Shown here one piece after another: positions 51,072 to 60,001 of a DNA stretch of 64,000 nucleotides. Below the pieces are notes generated by a model. That model was given only the letters and a program-made list of their open reading frames with translations. It had not been told where the DNA came from and did no database searches. The position numbers and the translations under genes are program-made. Position 1 is the first letter of the stretch. Every line of letters starts with the position of its first letter. Source of the stretch: Pseudomonas sp. FP2309 (GTDB lineage: Bacteria; Pseudomonadota; Gammaproteobacteria; Pseudomonadales; Pseudomonadaceae); assembly GCF_030687575.1 (NCBI RefSeq), contig NZ_CP117439.1, positions 1 through 64,000 on the forward strand, in the 5' to 3' direction.

Positions 51072-52376
51072 ATGACCATGAAAACACTTGTTATCGCCAC
51101 CTTTGCTCTGCTCAGCAGTTGCTCGATCAGCGCCGCTGAAGCTGATGTGATCAAACAGGGCGAATACCTGGCGCGCGCCGGCGATTGCGTGGCCTGCCAC
51201 ACCGCCAAAGACGGCAAACCCTTCGCCGGCGGCTTGCCGATGGAAACCCCGATCGGCGTGATTTACTCCACCAACATCACGCCAGACAAAACCGGGCTGG
51301 GCGACTACAGCTTCGACGCTTTCGACAAGGCCGTGCGCCATGGCGTCGCCAAGAACGGTAGTACGCTTTACCCGGCGATGCCGTACCCGTCCTATGCGCG
51401 TGTCAGCGACAGCGATATGCAAGCGCTGTACGCGTACTTTATGAAAGGGGTGGAACCGGTCGCCCAGGAGAACAAAGACAGCGACATTCCGTGGCCGTTA
51501 AGCATGCGCTGGCCGCTGGCGGCGTGGCGCTGGATGTTCGCGCCTGAGGTGGCGGCTAAACCGGCAGCGGCGGACGCCGACCCGGTGATCAGCCGCGGCG
51601 CCTACTTGGTAGAAGGCCTCGGCCACTGCGGCGCGTGCCATACGCCGCGTGCCCTGACCATGCAGGAAAAGGCCTTGAGCGCTGCCGATGGCGCTGCCTT
51701 CCTGTCCGGCAGTGCGCCGTTGGAGGGTTGGATCGCGAAAAGCCTGCGCGGCGACCACAAGGACGGTCTCGGCAGTTGGAGCGAGGAGCAGTTGGTGCAA
51801 TTTCTCAAGACCGGCCGCAGCGATCGCAGTGCGGTGTTTGGCGGCATGAGCGATGTGGTCGTGCACAGCATGCAGTACATGTCGGACACCGACCTGACCG
51901 CTATCGCCCGTTACCTCAAAAGCCTGCCGGCGGTGGATCCCAAGGACCAACCGCATCAATACGATAAACAGGTGGCTGAAGCACTGTGGAACGGCGACGA
52001 CCGTCAGCGAGGGGCCTCGGTGTACATCGACAACTGTGCAGCCTGCCATCGCACCGATGGCCATGGCTATACACGGGTGTTCCCGGCGCTGGCGGGCAAC
52101 CCGGTGCTGCAGACGGCGGATGCCACGTCGTTGATCAACATCGTGTTGAATGGCGGCACCTTGCCGGCCACCCGCACCGCGCCGTCCACCTTCACCATGC
52201 CGGCGTTCGCCTGGCGGCTGTCGGACCAGGAAGTGGCGGATGTGGTGAGCTTCATCAGGGGCAGTTGGGGCAACAAAGGTGCGCCGGTAAACGCCAGTGA
52301 AGTGGCGGACCTGCGCAAGAATGATCTGCACACCACCTCGGGCGATGACTTGGGGCAGGTGACGCAAAAGCACTGA
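51072..52376 (+). CDS. Gluconate 2-dehydrogenase triheme cytochrome c subunit
   Basis: A membrane-anchored electron-transfer subunit of 434 residues with a signal peptide (MTMKTLVIATFALLSSCSISA) and three CxxCH heme sites: CVACH near residue 40, CGACH near 190 and CAACH near 325. It accepts electrons from the flavoprotein and feeds the ubiquinone pool. It lies 6 bases after the flavoprotein gene, giving gene order gamma-flavoprotein-cytochrome. The protein ends in a hydrophilic tail. Confidence 0.93.
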   Translation: MTMKTLVIATFALLSSCSISAAEADVIKQGEYLARAGDCVACHTAKDGKPFAGGLPMETPIGVIYSTNITPDKTGLGDYSFDAFDKAVRHGVAKNGSTLYPAMPYPSYARVSDSDMQALYAYFMKGVEPVAQENKDSDIPWPLSMRWPLAAWRWMFAPEVAAKPAAADADPVISRGAYLVEGLGHCGACHTPRALTMQEKALSAADGAAFLSGSAPLEGWIAKSLRGDHKDGLGSWSEEQLVQFLKTGRSDRSAVFGGMSDVVVHSMQYMSDTDLTAIARYLKSLPAVDPKDQPHQYDKQVAEALWNGDDRQRGASVYIDNCAACHRTDGHGYTRVFPALAGNPVLQTADATSLINIVLNGGTLPATRTAPSTFTMPAFAWRLSDQEVADVVSFIRGSWGNKGAPVNASEVADLRKNDLHTTSGDDLGQVTQKH

Positions 52377-52415
52377 CCGCCAAACGGCACTGGCAAGAAG
52401 CCCTGCGCCTCGATA

Positions 52416-52431
52416 CTGTATATAAAAACAG
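52416..52431. promoter_or_regulatory. LexA (SOS) box upstream of the radical SAM gene
   Basis: CTGTATATAAAAACAG matches the consensus CTGTATATATATACAG at 14 of 16 positions with both CTG/CAG ends perfect. It lies 15 bases before the ATG, so bound LexA would block transcription or ribosome access. Confidence 0.85.
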
Positions 52432-52446
52432 TATAGAGGCGCTTTT

Positions 52447-53502
52447 ATGTCTAATCCGCCGCTCCGAGGCCGGGGCACTGGCACCCATCTGCACAACCGC
52501 TTTGCGCCCACCGTCAGCGTGGTCGAGGATGACGGCTGGTTCCAGGAAGTGCCGCCGACCCAGGGCACCGAAGTGCGCATCGAAACGGCCAAGACCATCA
52601 TCACCCGCAATAACTCGCCGGATCTGCCGTTCGATCGCTCAATCAACCCTTATCGTGGCTGCGAGCATGGCTGTATCTACTGCTATGCGCGCCCCAGTCA
52701 TGCTTATTGGGACCTGTCGCCGGGGCTCGATTTCGAGACCAAACTGATCGCCAAAAGCAACGCAGCCGACGTGCTGGAACAGCAATTGTCAAAACCGGGG
52801 TATGTATGTGCGCCGATCAATCTGGGTTCAAACACCGATCCGTACCAACCCATCGAGCGTGAGTACAAGATTACCCGGCAAACCCTGCAAGTGCTGCTGC
52901 GCTACCGGCACCCGGTGACCATCATCACCAAAGGCTCGTTGATCCTGCGCGACCTCGACCTGCTGGCCGAACTGGCGAGCCAGCGCCTGGTGGCGGTGAT
53001 GATCAGCCTCACCAGCCTGGACGATGAACTCAAGCGCATTCTGGAGCCGCGCACGGCTGCGCCCAAGGCACGGTTGCGGGCGATTCGGGTGATGCGCGAG
53101 GCGGGAATTCCAGTGGGCGTGTTGTGTTCGCCCATGATCCCGATGATCAATGACAGCGAGTTGGAGAGCCTGCTGACGGAGGCCCACGCCGCAGGTGCGC
53201 AAAGCGCTGCCTACATGATGCTGCGTCTGCCGCTGGAGGTGGCGCCCTTGTTCGAGGAGTGGCTGGCGGCGCATTACCCGCAGCGGGCTGCCCATGTGAT
53301 GAGCCTGGTACGGCAGGTGCGCGGCGGTGAGGTCTATGACAGCCGCTTTGGCGTGCGCATGCGCGGCGAAGGGCCGTTTGCTGATCTGCTGGCCCAGCGT
53401 TTCAGCAAGGCGATCAAACGCTTGGGGCTCAATCGTCGCGACGGGTTCAACCTGGATTGCACGGCATTCTGTCCACCGGGCAGGCAGATGGCGTTGTTGT
53501 AG
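52447..53502 (+). CDS. PA0069-family radical SAM protein (SOS-linked)
   Basis: A 351-residue radical SAM enzyme of the Rv2578c/PA0069 family. The [4Fe-4S] ligands are Cys72, Cys76 and Cys79 in GCEHGCIYCYARPSHAYW (C-x3-C-x2-C), with a SAM-binding GSNTDPYQP segment. The C terminus has another Cys pair (LDCTAFCPPG). A LexA box overlaps the promoter, so it is likely induced by DNA damage; a role resembling spore-photoproduct lyase has been suggested for related proteins, but the reaction is unknown. Confidence 0.9.
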   Translation: MSNPPLRGRGTGTHLHNRFAPTVSVVEDDGWFQEVPPTQGTEVRIETAKTIITRNNSPDLPFDRSINPYRGCEHGCIYCYARPSHAYWDLSPGLDFETKLIAKSNAADVLEQQLSKPGYVCAPINLGSNTDPYQPIEREYKITRQTLQVLLRYRHPVTIITKGSLILRDLDLLAELASQRLVAVMISLTSLDDELKRILEPRTAAPKARLRAIRVMREAGIPVGVLCSPMIPMINDSELESLLTEAHAAGAQSAAYMMLRLPLEVAPLFEEWLAAHYPQRAAHVMSLVRQVRGGEVYDSRFGVRMRGEGPFADLLAQRFSKAIKRLGLNRRDGFNLDCTAFCPPGRQMALL

Positions 53503-53728
53503 ACTGAGCAGGAAGAGTGCGTCACTTCTGTAGGAATAGTCGCGTTTTGACATCACTGAAACCCCCGATCTAGAGCGGTTCATTCAGTTTGAGTTAAGTT
53601 TCGGCCGCTACCTTGATCAGCGAATGACTGATGAGTCGGGGTCTGGCTTTTGGGGTGACACAACTATTTCACTGGCCAGGCGTCGAACTGACTTGAACAC
53701 TCCCCTGCACTAACCAAGAGGATGAATC

Positions 53729-54460
53729 ATGAGTGATAAGGATAAACAGCCGTTGGCTGCGTCGGCTTCAGCCCCTGAGGTGGCGGAGTCCGCCGATGCA
53801 GCGCTAAAGCACATCGTTGACGGTTTTTTGCATTTCCATCACGACGTCTTCCCCCAGCAGGAAGAGCTCTTCAAGAAACTCGCGACGGCCCAGAGCCCAC
53901 GGGCGATGTTCATTACCTGCGCCGATTCGCGCATCGTGCCGGAACTGATCACCCAGAGTTCCCCTGGCGACCTGTTCGTAACCCGTAACGTCGGCAACGT
54001 CGTACCGCCCTACGGCCAGATGAACGGCGGCGTGTCCACCGCCATCGAGTACGCGGTACTGGCCCTGGGGGTGCAGCACATCATCGTCTGCGGGCACTCC
54101 GATTGCGGCGCCATGCGCGCGGTACTCAACCCGGACAGCCTGGAAAAAATGCCGACGGTCAAAGCCTGGTTGCGCCATGCCGAGGTCGCCAAGACCATGG
54201 TTCATGACAACTGCGACTGCGCCAACGAAGGCGAGAGCATGCAGGTGCTCACCGAAGAAAACGTCATCGCCCAGTTGCAACATTTGCGCACCCACCCTTC
54301 CGTGGCTTCGCGCATGGCCAATGGCCATTTGTTTATCCATGGTTGGATCTACAACATCGAGACCAGCGAAATACGGGCCTACGATGCCGATAAAGCGGCG
54401 TTCCGACCGCTGAACGGCAACGAGCCGATTCCTTCAGCGACGCCTAAAGCGCGCTTCTAA
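53729..54460 (+). CDS. Beta-class carbonic anhydrase
   Basis: A 243-residue beta carbonic anhydrase, interconverting CO2 and bicarbonate in the cytoplasm. Zinc ligands Cys64, His123 and Cys126 (ITCADSRIV and VCGHSDCGAM), plus the Asp66/Arg68 dyad, are intact. Its gene is followed 85 bases later by a SulP gene, together suggesting bicarbonate supply. It is preceded by 226 non-coding bases. Confidence 0.95.
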   Translation: MSDKDKQPLAASASAPEVAESADAALKHIVDGFLHFHHDVFPQQEELFKKLATAQSPRAMFITCADSRIVPELITQSSPGDLFVTRNVGNVVPPYGQMNGGVSTAIEYAVLALGVQHIIVCGHSDCGAMRAVLNPDSLEKMPTVKAWLRHAEVAKTMVHDNCDCANEGESMQVLTEENVIAQLQHLRTHPSVASRMANGHLFIHGWIYNIETSEIRAYDADKAAFRPLNGNEPIPSATPKARF

Positions 54461-54545
54461 AACACTTCCCTGCCGGGTAATGCGGTGGCTGCCATGGACG
54501 CAGCCAGGCTTTACCGCGCCCGGCGAATGCCTCGGGAGAGTCATC

Positions 54546-56087
54546 ATGCGTGCTGCTCAATTGAAAGCTGTATTGCCACGAGAGCTGCTCGCCTCGGTGG
54601 TCGTGTTTCTGGTCGCCCTGCCACTGTGCATGGGGATCGCCATCGCTTCCGGCATGCCGCCGGCCAAGGGCCTGATCACCGGCATTATCGGTGGCCTGGT
54701 GGTGGGCTGGTTGGCGGGTTCGCCGCTGCAGGTCAGCGGCCCGGCGGCGGGTTTGGCGGTGTTGGTGTTCGAGCTGGTGCGCCAGCACGGCATGCTGATG
54801 CTGGGGCCGATCCTGCTGCTGGCGGGTTTTCTGCAACTGGTCGCCGGGCGATTGCGCCTCGGGTGCTGGTTCCGTGTGACGGCGCCGGCGGTGGTGTACG
54901 GCATGCTGGCGGGGATCGGCGTGCTGATTGTGCTGTCGCAGATCCATGTGATGCTCGACGGCGCACCCAAGCCTTCGGGGCTGGATAACCTGGCGGGCTT
55001 CCCGGCCGCTTTGGCCGACGCGGTCCCGGCCCTTGGTGGCGGTCTCGGCTGGCAAGCCGGTCTGCTCGGGTTATCGACAATGCTGGTGATGTACCTGTGG
55101 GATAAATTTCGCCCGCAGGGGCTGCGATTCGTGCCGGGCGCGTTGCTCGGCGTTGGCTTGGCCACGGTCACCAGCCTGGTGCTGGCGTTGCAGGTCAAGC
55201 GTGTGGAGGTGCCGGAAAACTTATCCGACGCCATCGATTGGCTGCGTCCCAGCGACTTGTTGAACCTGGCCGACCCTCAACTGCTGATCGCCGCGTTCGC
55301 CGTGGCGTTCATCGCCAGCGCCGAAACCCTGCTCTCCGCCGCGGCTGTCGACCGTATGCACAGCGGCCAGCGCTCCGATTTTGATAAGGAACTGTCCGCC
55401 CAGGGTGTCGGCAATATGCTCTGCGGTCTGGTCGGCGCCCTGCCGATGACCGGCGTGATCGTGCGCAGCTCGGCTAATGTGCAGGCCGGCGCTACCACGC
55501 GTTTATCGGCGATGTTCCATGGCGTGTGGTTGCTGGGCTTTGTGCTGCTGCTGTCGAGCGTGCTTCAGAGCATTCCGGTGGCGAGCCTGGCCGGCGTGCT
55601 GGTGTACACGGGCATCAAGCTGGTGGACATCAAGGCGTTTAAAGCCTTGGGGCGCTACGGTCGGATGCCGATGTTTACCTATGCGGCCACGGCGTTGGCG
55701 ATCATCTTTACCGACTTGCTGACCGGTGTATTGGTGGGCTTTGGCTTGACGCTGGTGAAGCTCGCATTCAAGGCTTCACGTTTGAAAGTCAGCCTGATCG
55801 ATTTGCCTCAGGACGGTGAAATGGAGCTGCGGTTGACCGGTGCGGCGACGTTTCTCAAAGTGCCGGCCTTGACCCAGGTGCTGTCGACGGTGCCTGCGGC
55901 GACTACCGTGCATGTGCCGTTGAGCAACCTGAGCTATATCGACCATTCCTGCCTGGAACTGCTGGAGGAATGGGGGCGGGCCAATGCGGCCAAGGGCTCG
56001 AAGCTGGTGATTGAGGCGCGCGGGTTGAAGCGTCGGTTGGAAGGGCGGATTCGCACGACGACCGGGATAGGCTCGGCGGCCGTCTGA
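54546..56087 (+). CDS. SulP-family transporter, probable bicarbonate uptake
   Basis: A 513-residue SulP-type permease with about 11 helices and a shortened C-terminal STAS-like domain (about 420-510, SNLSYIDHSCLELLEEW). The ATG at 54546 follows CGGGAGAG; the open frame upstream to 54480 begins in non-coding spacer. Proteins paired with carbonic anhydrase usually carry bicarbonate, as in BicA-like members. Substrate inferred from context. A perfect palindrome follows. Confidence 0.88.
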   Translation: MRAAQLKAVLPRELLASVVVFLVALPLCMGIAIASGMPPAKGLITGIIGGLVVGWLAGSPLQVSGPAAGLAVLVFELVRQHGMLMLGPILLLAGFLQLVAGRLRLGCWFRVTAPAVVYGMLAGIGVLIVLSQIHVMLDGAPKPSGLDNLAGFPAALADAVPALGGGLGWQAGLLGLSTMLVMYLWDKFRPQGLRFVPGALLGVGLATVTSLVLALQVKRVEVPENLSDAIDWLRPSDLLNLADPQLLIAAFAVAFIASAETLLSAAAVDRMHSGQRSDFDKELSAQGVGNMLCGLVGALPMTGVIVRSSANVQAGATTRLSAMFHGVWLLGFVLLLSSVLQSIPVASLAGVLVYTGIKLVDIKAFKALGRYGRMPMFTYAATALAIIFTDLLTGVLVGFGLTLVKLAFKASRLKVSLIDLPQDGEMELRLTGAATFLKVPALTQVLSTVPAATTVHVPLSNLSYIDHSCLELLEEWGRANAAKGSKLVIEARGLKRRLEGRIRTTTGIGSAAV

Positions 56088-56101
56088 AACCCGCTTAATC
56101 G

Positions 56102-56131
56102 TGTGGGAGCCGGGCATGCCCGGCTCCCACA
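56102..56131. repeat. Perfect 30-base REP palindrome between SulP and the unknown gene
   Basis: The arm TGTGGGAGCCGGGCA and its complement form a perfect 15-base stem. It lies between convergent genes and is likely a shared terminator or REP. Confidence 0.88.
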
Positions 56132-56154
56132 GTGTTGCGCGTCAGTTCAAGGAT

Positions 56155-56802
56155 TCAGGCCGGCTGAACCAGCGCCAGCTCAACCCCCAGCTTCCTCGAC
56201 AGGCACGGCCAGCGCTTCCACGCGGCTTCGGTGTTCGGGCTCTTTAGCGTTTCGCGGTAGGTCTCGACCGACTCCAGCGCAAAGCTCTCCTCGTTGAGCA
56301 TCTCATCCACGGCCAGATGCACCGCCTCGTCCAACTGATTGGCGAAGTCTTCACCGATCAATTGGTGAGCGATCACATTGGCTACGGTGGTATCCGCCGG
56401 AATCAACGGCTGGCCGAAATGCTTGATATACAGATCGTTCACTTCCTCCACCAGACGATGGGCCAGGTAGGCCTCGTCCAGCAAACCGTCGAGCCCTTCG
56501 TGGCCCGCCAGAATCGCGGGCGGTTGCAGGAAGAAGTGCTCGGCAATTTTCAGTACCGGCTTGACCTGGCTTTCGATCCCGGCTTCGCGCGCCACGTCAT
56601 TGGCGGCGTCGAGCAAATCCGGGACTAGGTCGATGTAGGCGCTGACAAAGCGGGTCATCACGATGTTGCGGTCACCGTCAGCCAGGGAAATGGCCGAATG
56701 CAGATGCGGCAATTGTTTTTCCAATTGCTGGGCAAGCTGGCCCGTTGTGGCTTCGTGTTGATGGGCACGGGAAATCTGCTCGCGCAATGCGGCGGTGTTC
56801 AT
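56155..56802 (-). CDS. Conserved hypothetical protein (PA0104-like)
   Basis: A 215-residue, mostly helical, Leu/Ala-rich protein with no signal peptide, starting MNTAALREQISRAHQHE, with GGAGG before the ATG. I recall a counterpart between the SulP and coxB genes in P. aeruginosa (PA0104), and conservation at this place suggests a real role. No catalytic motif is obvious; acidic residues predominate. Function unknown. It is divergent from coxB. Confidence 0.75.
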   Translation of the reverse strand: MNTAALREQISRAHQHEATTGQLAQQLEKQLPHLHSAISLADGDRNIVMTRFVSAYIDLVPDLLDAANDVAREAGIESQVKPVLKIAEHFFLQPPAILAGHEGLDGLLDEAYLAHRLVEEVNDLYIKHFGQPLIPADTTVANVIAHQLIGEDFANQLDEAVHLAVDEMLNEESFALESVETYRETLKSPNTEAAWKRWPCLSRKLGVELALVQPA

Positions 56803-57169
56803 GGAGGCTCCAATGGTGCAGGCGTAGGAAAAGGGAAAGATCAAGGTAACGCGTTTATACGAGCGGCTAAGACGCATTTGTCATAATTATTTCATGGTTA
56901 TGCGCGGGCGTTATATCGAATTGCCATCGTTCGTCGGAAAAACGATTCCGCACCCTGTTTCATTAGTCCTCGCCGGTCTTTTCAGCTCATTTGCCCCTAC
57001 ACATTGCGGGGTTGCAAGGCGTGTCTATACTCGGGTTTGTACGCGATTAGCTGATGACGCCAGACTGCATAAGCAGGCAAGGCTAAGCGGTTGTAAGCAG
57101 TATGGAAGCCGCTCCCTTCGACGCAGGTGCAAACCGGCGGGATAACAAGAACGATAAGGGGAACCCGCA
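56803..57169. promoter_or_regulatory. Divergent control region upstream of coxB
   Basis: The 367-base gap holds the promoters of the unknown gene (-) and the cox operon (+). A CTATACT motif at 57025-57031 fits an RpoS -10; the leader from there to coxB is about 130 bases. No coding sequence is apparent. Confidence 0.55.
57025..57031 (+). promoter_or_regulatory. RpoS-type -10 element of the cox operon
   Basis: CTATACT is a perfect stationary-phase -10 consensus. Starvation-induced, RpoS-dependent expression of this oxidase is reported in P. aeruginosa. The expected start is near 57038. Confidence 0.5.
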
Positions 57170-58297
57170 ATGATGCGACATCCACACGTTTGGATGGGCC
57201 TCCTGTTGTGGTCGGTATTCGGCCAGGCACATGCCGCCTGGACAACGAATATGGCGCCAGGGGCGACAGAAGTCAGTCACGCTGTGTTCGACCTGCACAT
57301 GACCATTTTCTGGATCTGTGTGGTGATCGGCATCATCGTGTTTGGCGCTATGTTCTGGTCGATGATGGTGCACCGACGCTCCACGGGCCAGGTGGCCGCC
57401 AAGTTCCACGAGAGCACCACCGTAGAAATCCTCTGGACCATCGTGCCGTTGCTGATCCTGATCGCCATGGCGATTCCGGCGACCAAGACCTTGATCAACA
57501 TCTACGACAGCAGTGAGTCGGATATCGATATCCAGGTCACCGGTTACCAGTGGAAATGGCACTACAAATACCTGGGCCAGGACGTGGAGTTTTTCAGCAA
57601 CCTGGCCACGCCTGCCGAACAGATCCATAACCAGGCCACCAAAGGCGAACACTACCTGCTGGAAGTGGATGAGCCGCTGGTATTGCCGGTGGGCGCCAAA
57701 GTGCGCTTCCTGGTGACCGCCGCCGACGTAATCCACTCCTGGTGGGTGCCGGCCTTCGCGGTCAAGCGCGACGCCATCCCTGGTTTCGTCAACGAGGCCT
57801 GGACCCGCGTCGAGAAGCCCGGCATCTACCGTGGCCAATGTGCCGAGTTGTGCGGCAAAGACCACGGCTTTATGCCCATCGTGGTCGAGGTCAAGTCCAA
57901 AGCCGATTACGACACCTGGCTCGGTGAGCGCAAGGCGCAGGCCGCCCAGCTCAAGGAGCTCACGTCCAAAGAGTGGACCCTTGAAGAGCTGGTGGCCCGT
58001 GGCGACAAGGTCTACCACACCACTTGCGTGGCCTGTCACCAGGCCGAGGGCCAGGGGCTGCCGCCGATGTTCCCGGCGCTCAAGGGCTCCAAAATCGCCA
58101 CCGGGCCTGCCGCCGATCACTTGAGCATCGTCTATCACGGCAAGCCGGGCACCGCGATGGCAGCGTTCGGCAAGCAGCTCTCGGAAGTGGATATCGCCGC
58201 CGTGGTGACCTACGAGCGCAACGCGTGGGGCAACAACAAAGGCGACATGGTCACGCCTAAAGACGTGTTGGCCATCAAGCAGGCGGAAAGCAAATGA
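57170..58297 (+). CDS. coxB: Cytochrome c oxidase subunit II with fused cytochrome c (caa3 type)
   Basis: Subunit II carries the CuA centre that receives electrons. The 375-residue protein has a signal peptide (MMRHPHVWMGLLLWSVFGQA), two membrane helices (about 45-65 and 85-110), and the cupredoxin domain with HSWWVPAFAVKRDAIPG and CuA ligands in GQCAELCGKDHGFM. A fused C-terminal cytochrome c domain has the heme site CVACH at Cys286 and the axial Met in GTAMAAFGKQ. The start follows AAGGGGA. It heads the operon. Confidence 0.95.
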   Translation: MMRHPHVWMGLLLWSVFGQAHAAWTTNMAPGATEVSHAVFDLHMTIFWICVVIGIIVFGAMFWSMMVHRRSTGQVAAKFHESTTVEILWTIVPLLILIAMAIPATKTLINIYDSSESDIDIQVTGYQWKWHYKYLGQDVEFFSNLATPAEQIHNQATKGEHYLLEVDEPLVLPVGAKVRFLVTAADVIHSWWVPAFAVKRDAIPGFVNEAWTRVEKPGIYRGQCAELCGKDHGFMPIVVEVKSKADYDTWLGERKAQAAQLKELTSKEWTLEELVARGDKVYHTTCVACHQAEGQGLPPMFPALKGSKIATGPAADHLSIVYHGKPGTAMAAFGKQLSEVDIAAVVTYERNAWGNNKGDMVTPKDVLAIKQAESK

Positions 58298-58355
58298 GCC
58301 ACTTCATTGCCAATGCGCTGACCCGCCCCGCCCATTCGTTTGCAGGAGAACGGCC

Positions 58356-59945
58356 ATGAGCGCTGTGATCGATGACCATGGCCACGCCAGTGACCATGCC
58401 CACGGCCCCGCGAAGGGTTTGATGCGCTGGGTGCTGACCACCAACCACAAAGACATCGGCACGATGTACCTGTGGTTCGCGTTCGCGATGTTTCTGCTCG
58501 GCGGTTCGTTCGCCATGGTGATCCGCGCCGAGCTGTTCCAGCCCGGTCTGCAGATCGTGCAACCGGCGTTCTTCAACCAGATGACCACCATGCACGGGTT
58601 GATCATGGTGTTCGGCGCGGTGATGCCGGCGTTTGTCGGCCTGGCCAACTGGATGATCCCGCTGATGATCGGCGCGCCCGATATGGCCCTGCCGCGCATG
58701 AACAACTTCAGTTTCTGGCTGCTGCCGGCGGCGTTCCTGCTGCTGGTCTCGACCCTGTTCACGCCGGGCGGCGGGCCGAACTTCGGCTGGACCTTCTACG
58801 CGCCGCTGTCCACCACATACGCCCCGGAAAGCGTGACGTTCTTTATCTTTGCCATCCACTTGATGGGCATCAGTTCGATCATGGGCGCGATCAACGTGGT
58901 CGCGACCATCCTCAACCTGCGTGCCCCCGGCATGACCTTGATGAAAATGCCGCTGTTCGTGTGGACGTGGCTGATCACCGCGTTCCTGCTGATCGCAGTG
59001 ATGCCCGTATTGGCCGGTTGCGTGACCATGATGCTGATGGACATTCACTTCGGCACCAGCTTTTTCAGTGCCGCAGGCGGCGGTGACCCGGTGCTGTTCC
59101 AGCATGTGTTCTGGTTCTTTGGTCACCCGGAGGTGTACATCATGATCCTGCCGGCCTTCGGCGCCGTCAGTTCGATCATCCCGACCTTCTCGCGCAAGCC
59201 ACTGTTCGGCTACACCTCGATGGTTTACGCCACGGCGAGCATCGCGTTCCTGTCGTTTATCGTGTGGGCGCACCACATGTTCGTGGTCGGTATCCCGCTG
59301 GTAGGTGAGCTGTTCTTCATGTACGCCACGCTGCTGATCGCCGTGCCGACGGGGGTGAAGGTCTTCAACTGGGTCAGCACCATGTGGCAGGGCTCACTGA
59401 CCTTCGAAACGCCGATGCTGTTTGCGGTGGCCTTTGTGATTCTGTTCACCATCGGCGGTTTTTCCGGGCTGATGCTGGCGATTGCCCCGGCGGACTTCCA
59501 ATACCACGACACCTACTTTGTGGTGGCGCACTTCCATTACGTACTGGTGCCCGGCGCGATCTTCGGCATCTTCGCATCGGCCTACTACTGGCTGCCGAAA
59601 TGGACCGGTCACATGTACGACGAAACCTTGGGCAAGCTGCACTTCTGGCTGTCTTTCGTGGGCATGAACATGGCGTTCTTCCCCATGCACTTCGTCGGCT
59701 TGGCCGGCATGCCTCGGCGGGTGCCCGACTACAACCTGCAGTTCGCGGACTTCAACATGGTCTCGTCGATTGGCGCGTTTATGTTTGGCGCTACGCAGAT
59801 CTTCTTCCTGTTTATCGTCATCAAGTGCATCCGCGGCGGCCAGCCCGCCCCGGCCAAGCCATGGGATGGGGCTGAAGGCCTGGAGTGGAGCGTCCCTTCC
59901 CCTGCGCCGTACCACACCTTCACCACGCCGCCGGAGGTCAAATGA
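58356..59945 (+). CDS. coxA: Cytochrome c oxidase subunit I
   Basis: The 529-residue catalytic subunit holds heme a and the heme a3-CuB site and pumps protons. About twelve helices are predicted. The heme and CuB residues are visible in TTMHGLIMVFG, FFGHPEVYIMILPAFG (His with the cross-linked Tyr), VWAHHMFVVG and VAHFHYVLVPG. The GHPEVY glutamate is the D-channel type. Its stop overlaps a 19-codon ORF that bridges to ctaG. Confidence 0.97.
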   Translation: MSAVIDDHGHASDHAHGPAKGLMRWVLTTNHKDIGTMYLWFAFAMFLLGGSFAMVIRAELFQPGLQIVQPAFFNQMTTMHGLIMVFGAVMPAFVGLANWMIPLMIGAPDMALPRMNNFSFWLLPAAFLLLVSTLFTPGGGPNFGWTFYAPLSTTYAPESVTFFIFAIHLMGISSIMGAINVVATILNLRAPGMTLMKMPLFVWTWLITAFLLIAVMPVLAGCVTMMLMDIHFGTSFFSAAGGGDPVLFQHVFWFFGHPEVYIMILPAFGAVSSIIPTFSRKPLFGYTSMVYATASIAFLSFIVWAHHMFVVGIPLVGELFFMYATLLIAVPTGVKVFNWVSTMWQGSLTFETPMLFAVAFVILFTIGGFSGLMLAIAPADFQYHDTYFVVAHFHYVLVPGAIFGIFASAYYWLPKWTGHMYDETLGKLHFWLSFVGMNMAFFPMHFVGLAGMPRRVPDYNLQFADFNMVSSIGAFMFGATQIFFLFIVIKCIRGGQPAPAKPWDGAEGLEWSVPSPAPYHTFTTPPEVK

Positions 59946-60001
59946 ACGCCTGGGGTGCCAAGCCCGCTCCCGCCACTGTCTCGGGTGATCGCCATGGCTG
60001 A
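59942..60001 (+). CDS. Candidate 19-codon ORF bridging coxA and ctaG
   Basis: ATG at 59942 overlaps the coxA stop (ATGA) and its TGA overlaps the first codons of ctaG by 8 bases. It encodes MNAWGAKPAPATVSGDRHG, with no known family. It may exist only to carry ribosomes from coxA to ctaG, or may be a real small protein. It has no Shine-Dalgarno of its own beyond the coxA tail (GGAGG), which lies close enough to be used. Confidence 0.35.
   Translation: MNAWGAKPAPATVSGDRHG

Noticed and set aside
48930..51422. Long minus-strand open frame (830 codons) opposite the gluconate dehydrogenase genes
   Set aside because: The sense proteins have complete FAD, Tat and heme motifs; the antisense frame has none.
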